In this document: piece after piece, positions 42,910 through 51,233 of the stretch
Position numbering within the stretch: the stretch's first letter is position 1
Layout: each line of letters starts with the position of its first letter
Assembly (NCBI GenBank): GCA_963732355.1
Contig: CAVSZD010000011.1
Coordinates: forward strand, 186,001-250,000
DNA from: JADKAV01 sp963732355
GTDB lineage: Bacteria; Actinomycetota; Actinomycetes; S36-B12; UBA10799
Reading direction: 5' to 3'
DNA: 64,000 bases
The notes under the pieces: model-generated
Told to the model about the DNA's origin: nothing
The model's input: the letters and a program-made list of their open reading frames with translations, nothing else
Databases searched by the model: none
Made by a program: the position numbers and the translations under genes

Positions 42910-42968
42910 TGTGCTGTTGGTTAGCGAAACAACGTGTGGATTCGCTAACCAACAGCACAACCTCTAAC
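42900..42968. repeat. Dispersed palindromic element, family A copy 4
   Basis: The best-preserved copy. Two 28-bp arms, GTTAGAGGTTGTGCTGTTGG plus TTAGCGAA and its exact reverse complement, surround the 12-base loop ACAACGTGTGGA. It lies between convergent genes. Confidence 0.92.
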
Positions 42969-43037
42969 GCGGAGGCGGGGAGGCGGGGGAGGCGGGTGAG
43001 GCGGGCGAGGCGGGGCGAGGCGGCCGGGCGGCGGCGA
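42969..43037. repeat. Purine-rich GGCGGG tandem array
   Basis: About 70 bases made of degenerate 8-9-bp units of the type GAGGCGGG. The G strand holds many runs of three to five G and could form G-quadruplexes. It directly follows palindrome A4 and precedes the end of the NUDIX gene. Confidence 0.75.
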
Positions 43038-43043
43038 GACCCG

Positions 43044-43514
43044 CTAACCAGGAGCCTCCTTCAGCGCCGCCTCCAGCAGATCCAGGATGGGCAACTGCCC
43101 GGCGACCAGCTTGGTCCGGGCCCGGGTCAGGTCCCACCATTGCGCTCGGTCGGTCTCCGGGAACTGCTGAACCTGTCCGGACCCGGGCGGCCATTCCAAC
43201 TCGAAGAGGTTGCTGGACACGAAGTGCAAGTCAGCCTCGGTTGCCACTGCGTATGTGCGGACCCGCTTCCCGCTGGGCATGCGGATCACCCCCAGGTCCA
43301 ACCACTGGCCGACGGGAGCGGGCATGCCCACTTCCTCAGCGAACTCCCGCGCCGCGACCTCCCGTGGATCCTCAACGGCGGGGTCGTACTCGCCCTTGGC
43401 CACCGACCACGCCCCGTCCTCCTTGTGAGCCCAATAGGGCCCGGCCATGTGAACGAGGAAGACCTCCGGTCCTGGACGCCAAGGCAGCAGGCCAGCACTG
43501 AACTTCGCACCCAT
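43044..43514 (-). CDS. NUDIX hydrolase
   Basis: A 156-residue NUDIX protein. The box REFAEEVGM with upstream AKGEYDPAVEDP is intact in its catalytic part (RExxEExG), though the first Gly-to-Glu spacing is six rather than five residues. The start SAGLLPWRPGPEVFLVHMAG is like small hydrolases of nucleoside diphosphate-X compounds. Substrate unknown. Its ATG (43514) lies just after the probable end of the GNAT gene on the same strand (TGAAATG in another frame). Confidence 0.88.
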   Translation of the reverse strand: MGAKFSAGLLPWRPGPEVFLVHMAGPYWAHKEDGAWSVAKGEYDPAVEDPREVAAREFAEEVGMPAPVGQWLDLGVIRMPSGKRVRTYAVATEADLHFVSSNLFELEWPPGSGQVQQFPETDRAQWWDLTRARTKLVAGQLPILDLLEAALKEAPG

Positions 43515-44305
43515 TTCAGTCCTCGAAGAAGGTCGCTGAATACGACCTGGAACGACTCGTCAGCAGGCTGGAATCCCAATCGTGCGTACAGGCGTCTGGC
43601 CGCACTGTCCGGCTCAGCCAGGATCACCCAGGACTGCACACCACGCAGCCCCGCCCACTGTCCAGCCTCTGCGAGCAGGTGCGAGGCCAGCCCCTGGCGC
43701 CGGTGATCGAAAGCCGTAGTGACGCTTTGGTATCGGGCACGATCTTCAATCACCACAATGCCGAGGTCGGCCACCAACGAACTGTCGTGGAACGCACCGA
43801 AGTACGCCGCCTGCCCGGAGTAACTCAGCCGCGCCCGGGCACGCATCCGGCCCCGCACGTAGCGCTCGAAGTCGGCGTCCACCACACCGCCGGCGCGAAC
43901 CTGCTCGCGCAGTTCGGCCTGTACGCAGGCCTCCCAGTCCGCCTCACCATCCAGGATCCTGCTCGTGTAACCGTCGACCAGGGGCATCGACTGCGGTGGC
44001 GCTGAACTGGCGAGTACCTCGTCGCGCTCGATGACGACATCGAGGGTCGCCCAGCCCGGTGCGGGAGCTTGCGCAAGGCCGATGGCCAGGTGGCGGGCAT
44101 GGGGCAACGACCTGCGGAAGAGGTCGACGCAGCGCAAGGGGTCTGATGCGAGGTCACCGTCGGTCACCAAGATGAAGTTGCCCCAATGGAATCCCGGGTT
44201 GTCGGGTGTCGTCACAACGATGTGGCCGCCGTGAAGGGTCACCGCTGAGCCGCTGGCAGCCAGGACATCAAGATCCGTGCGCCAGCCCAAAGAGAGGTCC
44301 ACCAT
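43286..44305 (-). CDS. GNAT acetyltransferase with suspicious read-through tail
   Basis: The first 260 residues form a GNAT protein (FDHRRQGLASHLLAEA as the acetyl-CoA loop, SWVILAEPDSAARRLYARLGF after it). After FQVVFSD the frame runs 76 residues into the NUDIX gene's sequence in another frame, which looks non-coding. Skipping one C near 43531 gives DFFED and a TGA at 43516, two bases before the NUDIX ATG, so the true end is probably there. A real long tail is the less likely alternative. Confidence 0.75.
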   Translation of the reverse strand: MVDLSLGWRTDLDVLAASGSAVTLHGGHIVVTTPDNPGFHWGNFILVTDGDLASDPLRCVDLFRRSLPHARHLAIGLAQAPAPGWATLDVVIERDEVLASSAPPQSMPLVDGYTSRILDGEADWEACVQAELREQVRAGGVVDADFERYVRGRMRARARLSYSGQAAYFGAFHDSSLVADLGIVVIEDRARYQSVTTAFDHRRQGLASHLLAEAGQWAGLRGVQSWVILAEPDSAARRLYARLGFQPADESFQVVFSDLLRGLKWVRSSVLACCLGVQDRRSSSFTWPGPIGLTRRTGRGRWPRASTTPPLRIHGRSRRGSSLRKWACPLPSASGWTWG

Positions 44306-44327
44306 TCCCCGAGCCTAAGTTGGCGCC

Positions 44328-45026
44328 ATGAAACGTCTGGGCCTGCTGGGCGGGATGTCGTGGGAATCGTCGATCGAGTACGAACGCTGGATCAACGAGA
44401 TGGTGCGAGACCGACTGGGAGGTGTCGCCTCAGCCGACTTGATCATCCGGTCCTTCAACTTCGCCGACATCGAGAAGCTACAGCAGACCCAAGCCTGGGA
44501 CGAGGCCGGGGAACTTCTGGCCGATGCCGCCTGGAGCCTCCAGCAAGCGGGAGCCGATGCCTTGATCCTGTGCACCAACACGATGCACACGGTCGCCGAC
44601 CGAATCGAAGTGGCGGTCGACATCCCGTTACTGCACATCGCGGACGCAACGACCGCTGCGGTGCACCGCGAGGGTCTGCGACGGGTCGGGGTGCTGGGGA
44701 CCCGGTACACGATGGAACAGGACTTCTATGCCGGACGCCTGGCCGCAGGCGGCCTCGACGTGATCGTGCCCGACGAGCCGGACCGCACCAAGATCCACGA
44801 GGTCATCTACCAGCAGTTGGTTCGCGGCATCATCGACCCCGTGTCGAAGAAGGCGTACCTGGGCGCGATCGACCGATTGGTCGAACGGGGCGCGCAAGGG
44901 ATCATCGCGGCGTGCACTGAGATCGAACTGCTCGTTGGCCCCGAAGACCTCCCGGTACCCTTCTTCCCCACAGCCAAGCTGCACGCACAGGCCGCCGCGC
45001 AATTCGCGCTAAGCCCTGACGAGTAG
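44328..45026 (+). CDS. Aspartate/glutamate racemase family protein
   Basis: A 232-residue member of the cofactor-independent Asp/Glu racemase family. The two active cysteines are in ILCTNTMHTVAD (about residue 84) and IIAACTEIELLV (about residue 197). The start GLLGGMSWESSIEYERWIN is typical of the YgeA/RacX group, which often acts on other amino acids. The substrate is not certain. It is divergent from the GNAT gene and overlaps the convergent glycosyltransferase by 18 bases. Confidence 0.9.
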   Translation: MKRLGLLGGMSWESSIEYERWINEMVRDRLGGVASADLIIRSFNFADIEKLQQTQAWDEAGELLADAAWSLQQAGADALILCTNTMHTVADRIEVAVDIPLLHIADATTAAVHREGLRRVGVLGTRYTMEQDFYAGRLAAGGLDVIVPDEPDRTKIHEVIYQQLVRGIIDPVSKKAYLGAIDRLVERGAQGIIAACTEIELLVGPEDLPVPFFPTAKLHAQAAAQFALSPDE

Positions 45027-46235
45027 TTGCGCGTCGACCGCATCGGCAGCAGCCGAGGCCCCGCCCGCCTTGCGATACCCCCGCGCTACCGCCGCGGCTC
45101 CGGGCTGACACGCGCGGGCACTGTCGAAAGCAGCACGAATCCGCTGAGGGCTAAGACGTCGGGCCGGCAGCCGGACTCCCGCGCCGGCAACCTCCACACG
45201 CCGGGCGACCTCGGCCTGATCCCTGCCGAAGGGAACAGCCACAACCGGCACCCCGCGGGCCAACGCTTTCTGTGTCGCTCCCATCCCGGCGTGCGTGATG
45301 GCACACACCGCCCGGTCGAGCAGCAGACCATGTGGCGCGAAGGGCACGACGTGAGCATTGCGCGGGACGTCGAAGGCTGAAGGGTCCCCGGAGGGCACGG
45401 TCGCAACGACATGCACCGGGCGTCCGGCGAACGCCTTGAGCGCGGCCGTCACCAGCTTGCCGTCGTCCTGAAACTCCGAGGACGTCGTCACCAGCACGAT
45501 CGGCTCCTGTATCGCGTCAAGCCAATCGGGTGTCGGGGCGGGTGGCTCCCATTCGCAGGGGCCGACCATGACCACGTTGTCGGGCCAATCCCGTGGGTAC
45601 TCGAAGGGCTCAGAGGTGAGGTACAGCAGCAGAGGAGGGCGACGGAACTGGTCATCGAGGTGGGCCAGATGTGCCAGGCCGATCTGAGCACGGACCTCGT
45701 TGATACCCGGCAGCATCTTGCGCTCCAAGGTGCCGTTCACAAGCGGGCGCAGCGCGACGTCGCGCAGTCGGCCTGCAAAGTTGTGAGCCGGCGTTAGCCC
45801 TGGGCCGTAAGGGGGCACGTCGGGCGATCGAAGGGCCAAGGGATACGGGCAGAAGGCCGACCATCTGCCACCCCACTGCTCCGCAGCAGCCAGCGCACCC
45901 CACGAGTTGATGTCCACGATCACGGCGTCCGCGCTCACCTGGGCGATCGCGTGTTGGAGGTCCGGTGCGTCGTAGCGGGCCCTTGCGACGAAGGTGCTGA
46001 CCGCAGCCATGAGCGCCTTCTGTGGTGTGCGCTGGTTCCAGTCGACCAGTTCGATCGCCTCGACCTCGGGTGAGACGGGCTGCGCGTCAAGGCCGAGCTC
46101 GCGCAGCGCAGCAACCTGCGAGGCCAGAGTGCGCACGTGGACTTCGTGACCCCTCTCTCGCAACTGGAGAAGGATGGCCATCAGCGGATACAGATGGCCC
46201 TTCGCGGGCGACGTGTAAGCCAGGATTCGTGCCAT
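45009..46235 (-). CDS. MGT-type glycosyltransferase
   Basis: A 408-residue GT-B glycosyltransferase of the macrolide/UGT class (GT1). N-terminus ILAYTSPAKGHLYPLM; the donor site has FAPHGLLLDRAVCAITHAGMGATQKALARG in consecutive parts, with the conserved His-x-Gly. Such enzymes move a sugar from a nucleotide donor to small lipophilic acceptors, often for detoxification. The start overlaps the TetR stop (TGATG), so it is co-regulated by that repressor. Confidence 0.9.
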   Translation of the reverse strand: MARILAYTSPAKGHLYPLMAILLQLRERGHEVHVRTLASQVAALRELGLDAQPVSPEVEAIELVDWNQRTPQKALMAAVSTFVARARYDAPDLQHAIAQVSADAVIVDINSWGALAAAEQWGGRWSAFCPYPLALRSPDVPPYGPGLTPAHNFAGRLRDVALRPLVNGTLERKMLPGINEVRAQIGLAHLAHLDDQFRRPPLLLYLTSEPFEYPRDWPDNVVMVGPCEWEPPAPTPDWLDAIQEPIVLVTTSSEFQDDGKLVTAALKAFAGRPVHVVATVPSGDPSAFDVPRNAHVVPFAPHGLLLDRAVCAITHAGMGATQKALARGVPVVAVPFGRDQAEVARRVEVAGAGVRLPARRLSPQRIRAAFDSARACQPGAAAVARGYRKAGGASAAADAVDAQLLVRA

Positions 46236-46831
46236 CAGGACTCCTCAGTGATTGCGGTGAGCATTTCAACGAGTGCGACTTGGGTCTGTGGCCGCGACAG
46301 GCGCGAGTCGATCCGCAGCAGTTTCCAGGTGTAGACATCACACATCGCGACGTACTGGGCCAGACGCAGGCGGCGGGCCTGAACATCCAGGCCTTCGAGG
46401 AAGGGCGCGAACACGCGCTCACACCAGGCCCAGTGGACTTCACGTCCCTGTTCCACAATGGGGGTCAGCGCCGCCATTGAAGACTCCGCCGCCAGAAGTC
46501 CCAGGACCCTGCGGCCGTACTGCTCGTAGTGGTCCATGAGCACGGAAACCGCACCCGTGATGTCGCCGGCGACCGCTTGATCGCGCTGGTTGCCGACCTG
46601 ATCGGAAGCCCATTGGCTGGAAGCGGCAAAGAGTTGTTCCTTCGTGCCGAACCGGCGGATGACGGTGCGGACCGAGACCGCCGAACGCTCAGCCACCTCC
46701 TCGAGGCTGATGTCGGTGGAGAGCCTCTCCCAGAACAGTTCGGTCGCGGCCTCGAGGATCCGCTCGCCGGTGCGCTCGGCAGCTTCGGCCCTCGCCGTCA
46801 TCCGGTAGGGACGGACCGTCGCGCTTTTCAT
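46235..46831 (-). CDS. TetR family regulator paired with the glycosyltransferase
   Basis: A 198-residue repressor with helix-turn-helix DISLEEVAERSAVSVRTVIRRFG (about 40-62, in two parts) and a C-terminal ligand domain. The ATG at 46831 lies inside a palindrome (46827-46851), and TGTAAT lies four bases before the ATG, so the mRNA may be leaderless and self-repressed. An ATG at 46801 is the alternative start. Ligand unknown. Confidence 0.87.
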   Translation of the reverse strand: MKSATVRPYRMTARAEAAERTGERILEAATELFWERLSTDISLEEVAERSAVSVRTVIRRFGTKEQLFAASSQWASDQVGNQRDQAVAGDITGAVSVLMDHYEQYGRRVLGLLAAESSMAALTPIVEQGREVHWAWCERVFAPFLEGLDVQARRLRLAQYVAMCDVYTWKLLRIDSRLSRPQTQVALVEMLTAITEES

Positions 46832-46851
46832 GTCAATTACAGTGACATGAA
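46827..46851 (-). promoter_or_regulatory. Operator overlapping the TetR start codon
   Basis: Perfect 9-bp inverted repeat TTCATGTCA / TGACATGAA with a seven-base spacer that includes the -10-like TGTAAT. The start codon lies in one arm. This arrangement fits autorepression of a leaderless promoter. Confidence 0.65.
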
Positions 46852-46891
46852 ATTTGGGCCGGTGTCATCCTCCGTTCGGAGGAGTCCTGCT

Positions 46892-47485
46892 TCAGCCCCC
46901 GCCCTCGAGGCGCAACGTGATCAGCAGGTCGTCAACCATCGCGCCGGTCGCCTCCAGGAGCTCCTCGGCAGTGCTGCGGCCGAGCAGGTCGACATGATCC
47001 AGCGGGCCAAGCGGCGCGACACCGGCCAGTTGCCAACAACGACCGATCGGATCCTCCGAGAGCTCCTCCAGCGCGCCTCCCACCAGTGTCAGCGCCGCGC
47101 GCACTTTCTCCTCCACGCTGATCCGTAGTGGCAGCCACGCATCGTCCCATTCCAAGGTGGGCAGTAGTTCCAGATCGGCCCGGGGGTAGGGCTGCTCCCC
47201 CAACCACTCCCGCACGCGGAACCGCTGGCCGCCCACAGCGATCAGACTCATGAACCCCTCGTGTGCCTCCACCTGCAGAACCCGCGCGAGTGCCCCCACT
47301 TCGAACCGATGGTCTCCGCCGCCCACCTCGTGACCGCGCTCGATGAGCACAACACCGAATTCCGGAGAGTCCTCCTCCAACAGATCGCCGAGCATGCGCA
47401 GGTAGCGCGGCTCGAACAGCCGCAGGGCCAAGGGCATATGGGGGAACAAGACCGATCCCAGGGGAAACATCGGGCAACTGTTCAC
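46892..47485 (-). CDS. Lon N-terminal (substrate-binding) domain protein
   Basis: A protein of about 197 residues with the Lon-N/LONRF fold only: FPLGSVLFPHMPLALRLFEPRY, then FEVGALARVLQVEAHEG. No ATPase or protease domain. Function in actinobacteria is unknown; it may bind unfolded peptides. I start it at GTG 47485, and ATG 47470 and TTG 47497 are possible. Confidence 0.86.
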   Translation of the reverse strand: MNSCPMFPLGSVLFPHMPLALRLFEPRYLRMLGDLLEEDSPEFGVVLIERGHEVGGGDHRFEVGALARVLQVEAHEGFMSLIAVGGQRFRVREWLGEQPYPRADLELLPTLEWDDAWLPLRISVEEKVRAALTLVGGALEELSEDPIGRCWQLAGVAPLGPLDHVDLLGRSTAEELLEATGAMVDDLLITLRLEGGG

Positions 47486-47648
47486 ACCCCCAGACAAGCA
47501 CCCGGTGCGATTGCCAGCAACAGGGCCGTTGGCCCGCCGCCCCGTCGCTGTGCGTAGGCGGATCGGCCGCGTTGGCGCCCCGGGATCGGCCAGCGAGAGT
47601 CACACCGGTACTGCGGGTAATTTCAGCAGAAACGAGGGGAGGTCATTC

Positions 47649-49688
47649 TTGGCAACCGATACCCGCACACGCCCATCCTTATGGAGGCCAAGCCTGTTCT
47701 CCCTGACCTGGCAGGGCTGTACGTGGCTGGGCTGGGCCGTTGTGCTCGTGTGTTTGTCGCAGTTGAACCCTGCGGCCCTGAAGGCCATGGGAATGCCGCT
47801 GCTCATGATCGCGGCGGTCATCGTCCTGAGCGAGTTGCGCCCGATTGTGATGACCCGCTTGGTCGGCAACCCAGTGTCGATCTCACTGGCGTTCGTGTTC
47901 GCTGCTATGTACCTGTGGGGGCTCTATCCGGCAGTCGCTCTGCACGCGGGCGCGGTCTTGCTGTCCGAACTGCTGCAGCGCAAGCCGCTCTGGAAGATTC
48001 TTTTCAACGTGGGGCAAGACGTGTGCAGCCTCACCGCCGCGTGGTTGGTCATGGTTGCCGCAGGCGTGACCCCCTCACCCCTCGCCGAAAACTCAAGCCT
48101 GTCCGGGACCGATCTCTGGTGGATCGGGTCGTCCTGGATCGTCTACCACTTGGTCAACCTGGCACTGGTCTCCGGACTTGCCCAGTACTACGACCAGACC
48201 TGGTGGGAGGCATTCTCCGATGAGTTCTGGTTTTACACCGTCTCAGTGCTGGCTGTGCTGGCCCTGTCCCCCCTGATCGCGATCGTGGCGGTTGCACACG
48301 CCTACTCGTGGACCCTGCTGCCCTTGCTGCTGCTGCCACTGCTTGCCGTGCAGAAGGCCGCCCAGATGTCGCGTGAACAGGAGTACCAGGCCCTGCACGA
48401 CCCACTGACCGGCTTACCCAACCGGCTACTGCTCAGCGACCGCATCGAGCAAGCCCTTGCCCGATCGGACCGGGCAGGCGGCGGCGTCGTGGTCATGTTC
48501 TTGGACCTAGATCTCTTCAAAGTGGTCAATGACAGCCTCGGACATCATGCAGGCGATGCTCTGCTCGTCGAGGTAGCCACCCGACTACAGGCGGCGGTGC
48601 GATCGGGCGACACTCTGGCGCGGTTCGGTGGAGACGAATTTGTCGTCGTTTGTGAAGGCGTGGATGGCGACGAGGTCGGCGCGCTCACCTCCCGGATCAC
48701 GAACGCACTTCATCACCCCTTCACCTCGCACCAGCGGCACGTGACGGTCACCGCGAGCATCGGAGTGGCTCTCGCGGACGACCTGTCTGAGCCACACACG
48801 TTGCTGCGCGACGCCGACGCCGCCATGTACAGAGCCAAAGCGCGTGGCCGCAATCAGGTCGTGCTGTTTCACGAGGACATGCACAAGGAAGCTGACGACA
48901 GACTGCAGGATGCGGTGGGTCTGCGCCGAGCACTGGATGACCAAGAGTTCCGAGTCGTCTACCAACCGATCGTGGACGTGACCACCGGTGGGCCGGTGGG
49001 CATGGAGGCGCTCATCCGGTGGGACGATCCGCACCGGGGACAGCAGGAACCGGGCATGTTCATCGCCGCTGCCGAAGAGACCGGCCTCATCGTGCCCATG
49101 GGTTATTGGGTGCTGGACACCGCCCTGGCACAGATGCAGGCCTGGCGCCAGGAACTGCCCGAGGCGCGCGATCTGTATGTGGCGGTGAACATCTCCGCTC
49201 GGCAGCTGCTGGCCCGCGGCCTGGTGGAACGGGTCAAGCATTCACTGGAGAGCACCGGGATCCCTGCCTCAGCTGTCCAGCTTGAGATCACCGAATCGGC
49301 GGTCATGAACGACCTCGAACCGATCGTCGACACCCTCACGGCGTTGCGGGCGCTGGGACTGAGCCTGGCCGTGGATGATTTCGGCACCGGCTACTCGTCG
49401 CTGTCCTATCTCAAACGACTGCCGGTGACGACGGTCAAGATCGACCGGTCTTTCGTCAGCGAACTCGCAGGCCGCGACGGCGCTTCGGATCGCCCGATCG
49501 TCGATGCGATCCTCAAACTCGCCGAGGCCTTGCGCCTGGACGTCATCGCGGAAGGGGTCGAGGACGAACGCCAACTCCGTGAGTTGACCAAGCTCGGGGG
49601 CCGCGTGGCACAGGGGTTCTACTGGGCCAGGCCCATGCCCCCGTCAGAGATCCGCGACTGGATCGGGGCACACCAGCCCGTCCAGTGA
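47649..49688 (+). CDS. Membrane-bound GGDEF-EAL cyclic di-GMP protein
   Basis: A 679-residue protein. Seven or eight N-terminal helices (about residues 15-235) form a MASE-like sensor. The GGDEF domain has RFGGDEFVVV with RSGD (I-site) five residues before. The EAL domain has EALIRW, NISARQL, EITESAVM, DDFGTGYSSL, KIDRSFV and AEGVE, so both catalytic sites look intact and it may make or break cyclic di-GMP. The TTG at 47649 follows GGGGAGG at good spacing and is preferred over the open extension to 47505. Confidence 0.93.
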   Translation: MATDTRTRPSLWRPSLFSLTWQGCTWLGWAVVLVCLSQLNPAALKAMGMPLLMIAAVIVLSELRPIVMTRLVGNPVSISLAFVFAAMYLWGLYPAVALHAGAVLLSELLQRKPLWKILFNVGQDVCSLTAAWLVMVAAGVTPSPLAENSSLSGTDLWWIGSSWIVYHLVNLALVSGLAQYYDQTWWEAFSDEFWFYTVSVLAVLALSPLIAIVAVAHAYSWTLLPLLLLPLLAVQKAAQMSREQEYQALHDPLTGLPNRLLLSDRIEQALARSDRAGGGVVVMFLDLDLFKVVNDSLGHHAGDALLVEVATRLQAAVRSGDTLARFGGDEFVVVCEGVDGDEVGALTSRITNALHHPFTSHQRHVTVTASIGVALADDLSEPHTLLRDADAAMYRAKARGRNQVVLFHEDMHKEADDRLQDAVGLRRALDDQEFRVVYQPIVDVTTGGPVGMEALIRWDDPHRGQQEPGMFIAAAEETGLIVPMGYWVLDTALAQMQAWRQELPEARDLYVAVNISARQLLARGLVERVKHSLESTGIPASAVQLEITESAVMNDLEPIVDTLTALRALGLSLAVDDFGTGYSSLSYLKRLPVTTVKIDRSFVSELAGRDGASDRPIVDAILKLAEALRLDVIAEGVEDERQLRELTKLGGRVAQGFYWARPMPPSEIRDWIGAHQPVQ

Positions 49689-49694
49689 TTCGGC

Positions 49695-51217
49695 TCACCA
49701 GGTGTCGATCACCCGGCCGCTGGGCCGTGTTGGCGCCACCGCCAGCAGCGACGAGATCACTGCTCGGGTTTGGGCCGGGTCGATCACGTCGTCGATCTCA
49801 AAAACCCGCGCGACGTTGAACCCGGTGACGTGCTCACGGTAGGCCTGTGTCGCCTCGGCGAGGCGCTGCGAGCGCTCCTGCGGATCGGCGATGGCATCCA
49901 GTTGCTTGCCCATGGCCAGTCGCACAGCCCCTTCCAAGCCCATCGGCCCCATGTGCGCCGAGGGCCAGGCGAGCGTCATCAAGGGCTCCTTGGTGCTGCC
50001 GCCCAACATGGCCTGAGCGCCCAAACCGTAGCCACGCCTGAGCACGACCCCGACCAAGGGGACCGACATACGGGCCGTGGCCACCAGCAGGCGCGAAGCA
50101 TGGCGCAGGATCGCGGTCCTCTCCGCCTCGGGCCCGGCCATGATGCCCGGGGTGTCGACCAACGACACCAGCGGGATGCCGAACGCATCGCACAGTTGCA
50201 CGAAACGTGCTGCCTTGTCTGCGGCATCCGCGGTGATCGCCCCGGCCATGTGCAGCGTCTGATTCGCCAGGAATCCCACCGGCCGCCCGTCGAGACGACC
50301 GAGGGCAGTCACCATCTCGGGTGCGTACCCCTCACGTAGGTGCACGACTGAATCGAAGTCAGCCAGGGTCTCGATGACGGGTCGCACGTCGTAGGCACTG
50401 CGCTCGCGTTCAGGCAGGATCGCACGCAGATCCGCCTGGTCGGGCGCGCCACCGGCAGCAGCCGGACCAGCGAACAGCCCCAGCAGTTTCTTGACCGTGC
50501 GGACGGCCTGAGCCTCATCGTCCACGAGAATGTCGATGACCCCGTTGCCGGCCATCACATCCGCAGGCCCGATCTCCTCCGCCCGGTACTCCCCCAGCCC
50601 CGCCCCGGCGATCATGGCCGGGCCCGCGACGCCCATCGTCGAATCACGGGTTGCCACAAGGATGTCCGAGCTCCCCGCGATCACGGCGTTGCCGGCGAAG
50701 CAGCGGCCCGCCACCACCGCGATTCGGGGCACCACCCCGGACAACCCGGCCCAGAGGGTGAACGTGCGCACGTCCAAGGCGGACACGACCGGGTAGTCGG
50801 TATCCGTGGGCCGACCGCCGCCACCCTCGGCGAAGACGACGGCGGGCAAGTTTCAGGCTCTGCACCAGCCCGAGTAGCCGGTCGGACTTGTGATGACCCC
50901 GGATGCCCTGGGTGCCGGCCATGACCAGGTAGTCGTAGGAGAGCACTGCGCAACCCCGACCATCTACCTTGGCCGATCCCCGCGATCAAACCGTCGGCAG
51001 GGCTCTTGGCCATCAGCTCCTGCGGGCTTAGCCGTTGCTCCTGCGCCGCAGTGGCCAGGCCCCCGTACTCCACCCAGGATCCCGGATCCAGCAGGTCGTC
51101 GAGGTTCTCCCGGGCGGTTCGGCCACCACCGGCATGACGAGCCGCCACCTTCTCCGGACGGGCTCCATCCTGGGTCCAGGCGCGGCGCTGCTGCAATTCC
51201 TCCTGAGGATCGGTCAT
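49695..51217 (-). pseudogene. Acyl-CoA carboxylase beta (carboxyltransferase) subunit, two frameshifts
   Basis: Three frames together make a carboxyltransferase of about 505 residues. The N-terminus starts at ATG 51217 (MTDPQEELQQRRAWTQ) and reads to GLIAGIG. Skipping a C near 50972 leads to KVDGRGCAVLSYDYLVMAGT. Skipping a G near 50847 leads to PAVVFAEGGGGRPTD and the rest, with VDTPGIMAGPEAE and GYGLGAQAMLGGS. It belongs to the family that carboxylates acetyl- or propionyl-CoA with a biotinylated alpha subunit. No alpha subunit is nearby. Sequence error or pseudogene. Confidence 0.82.
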
Positions 51218-51233
51218 GGCTGCCAACCGTAGT

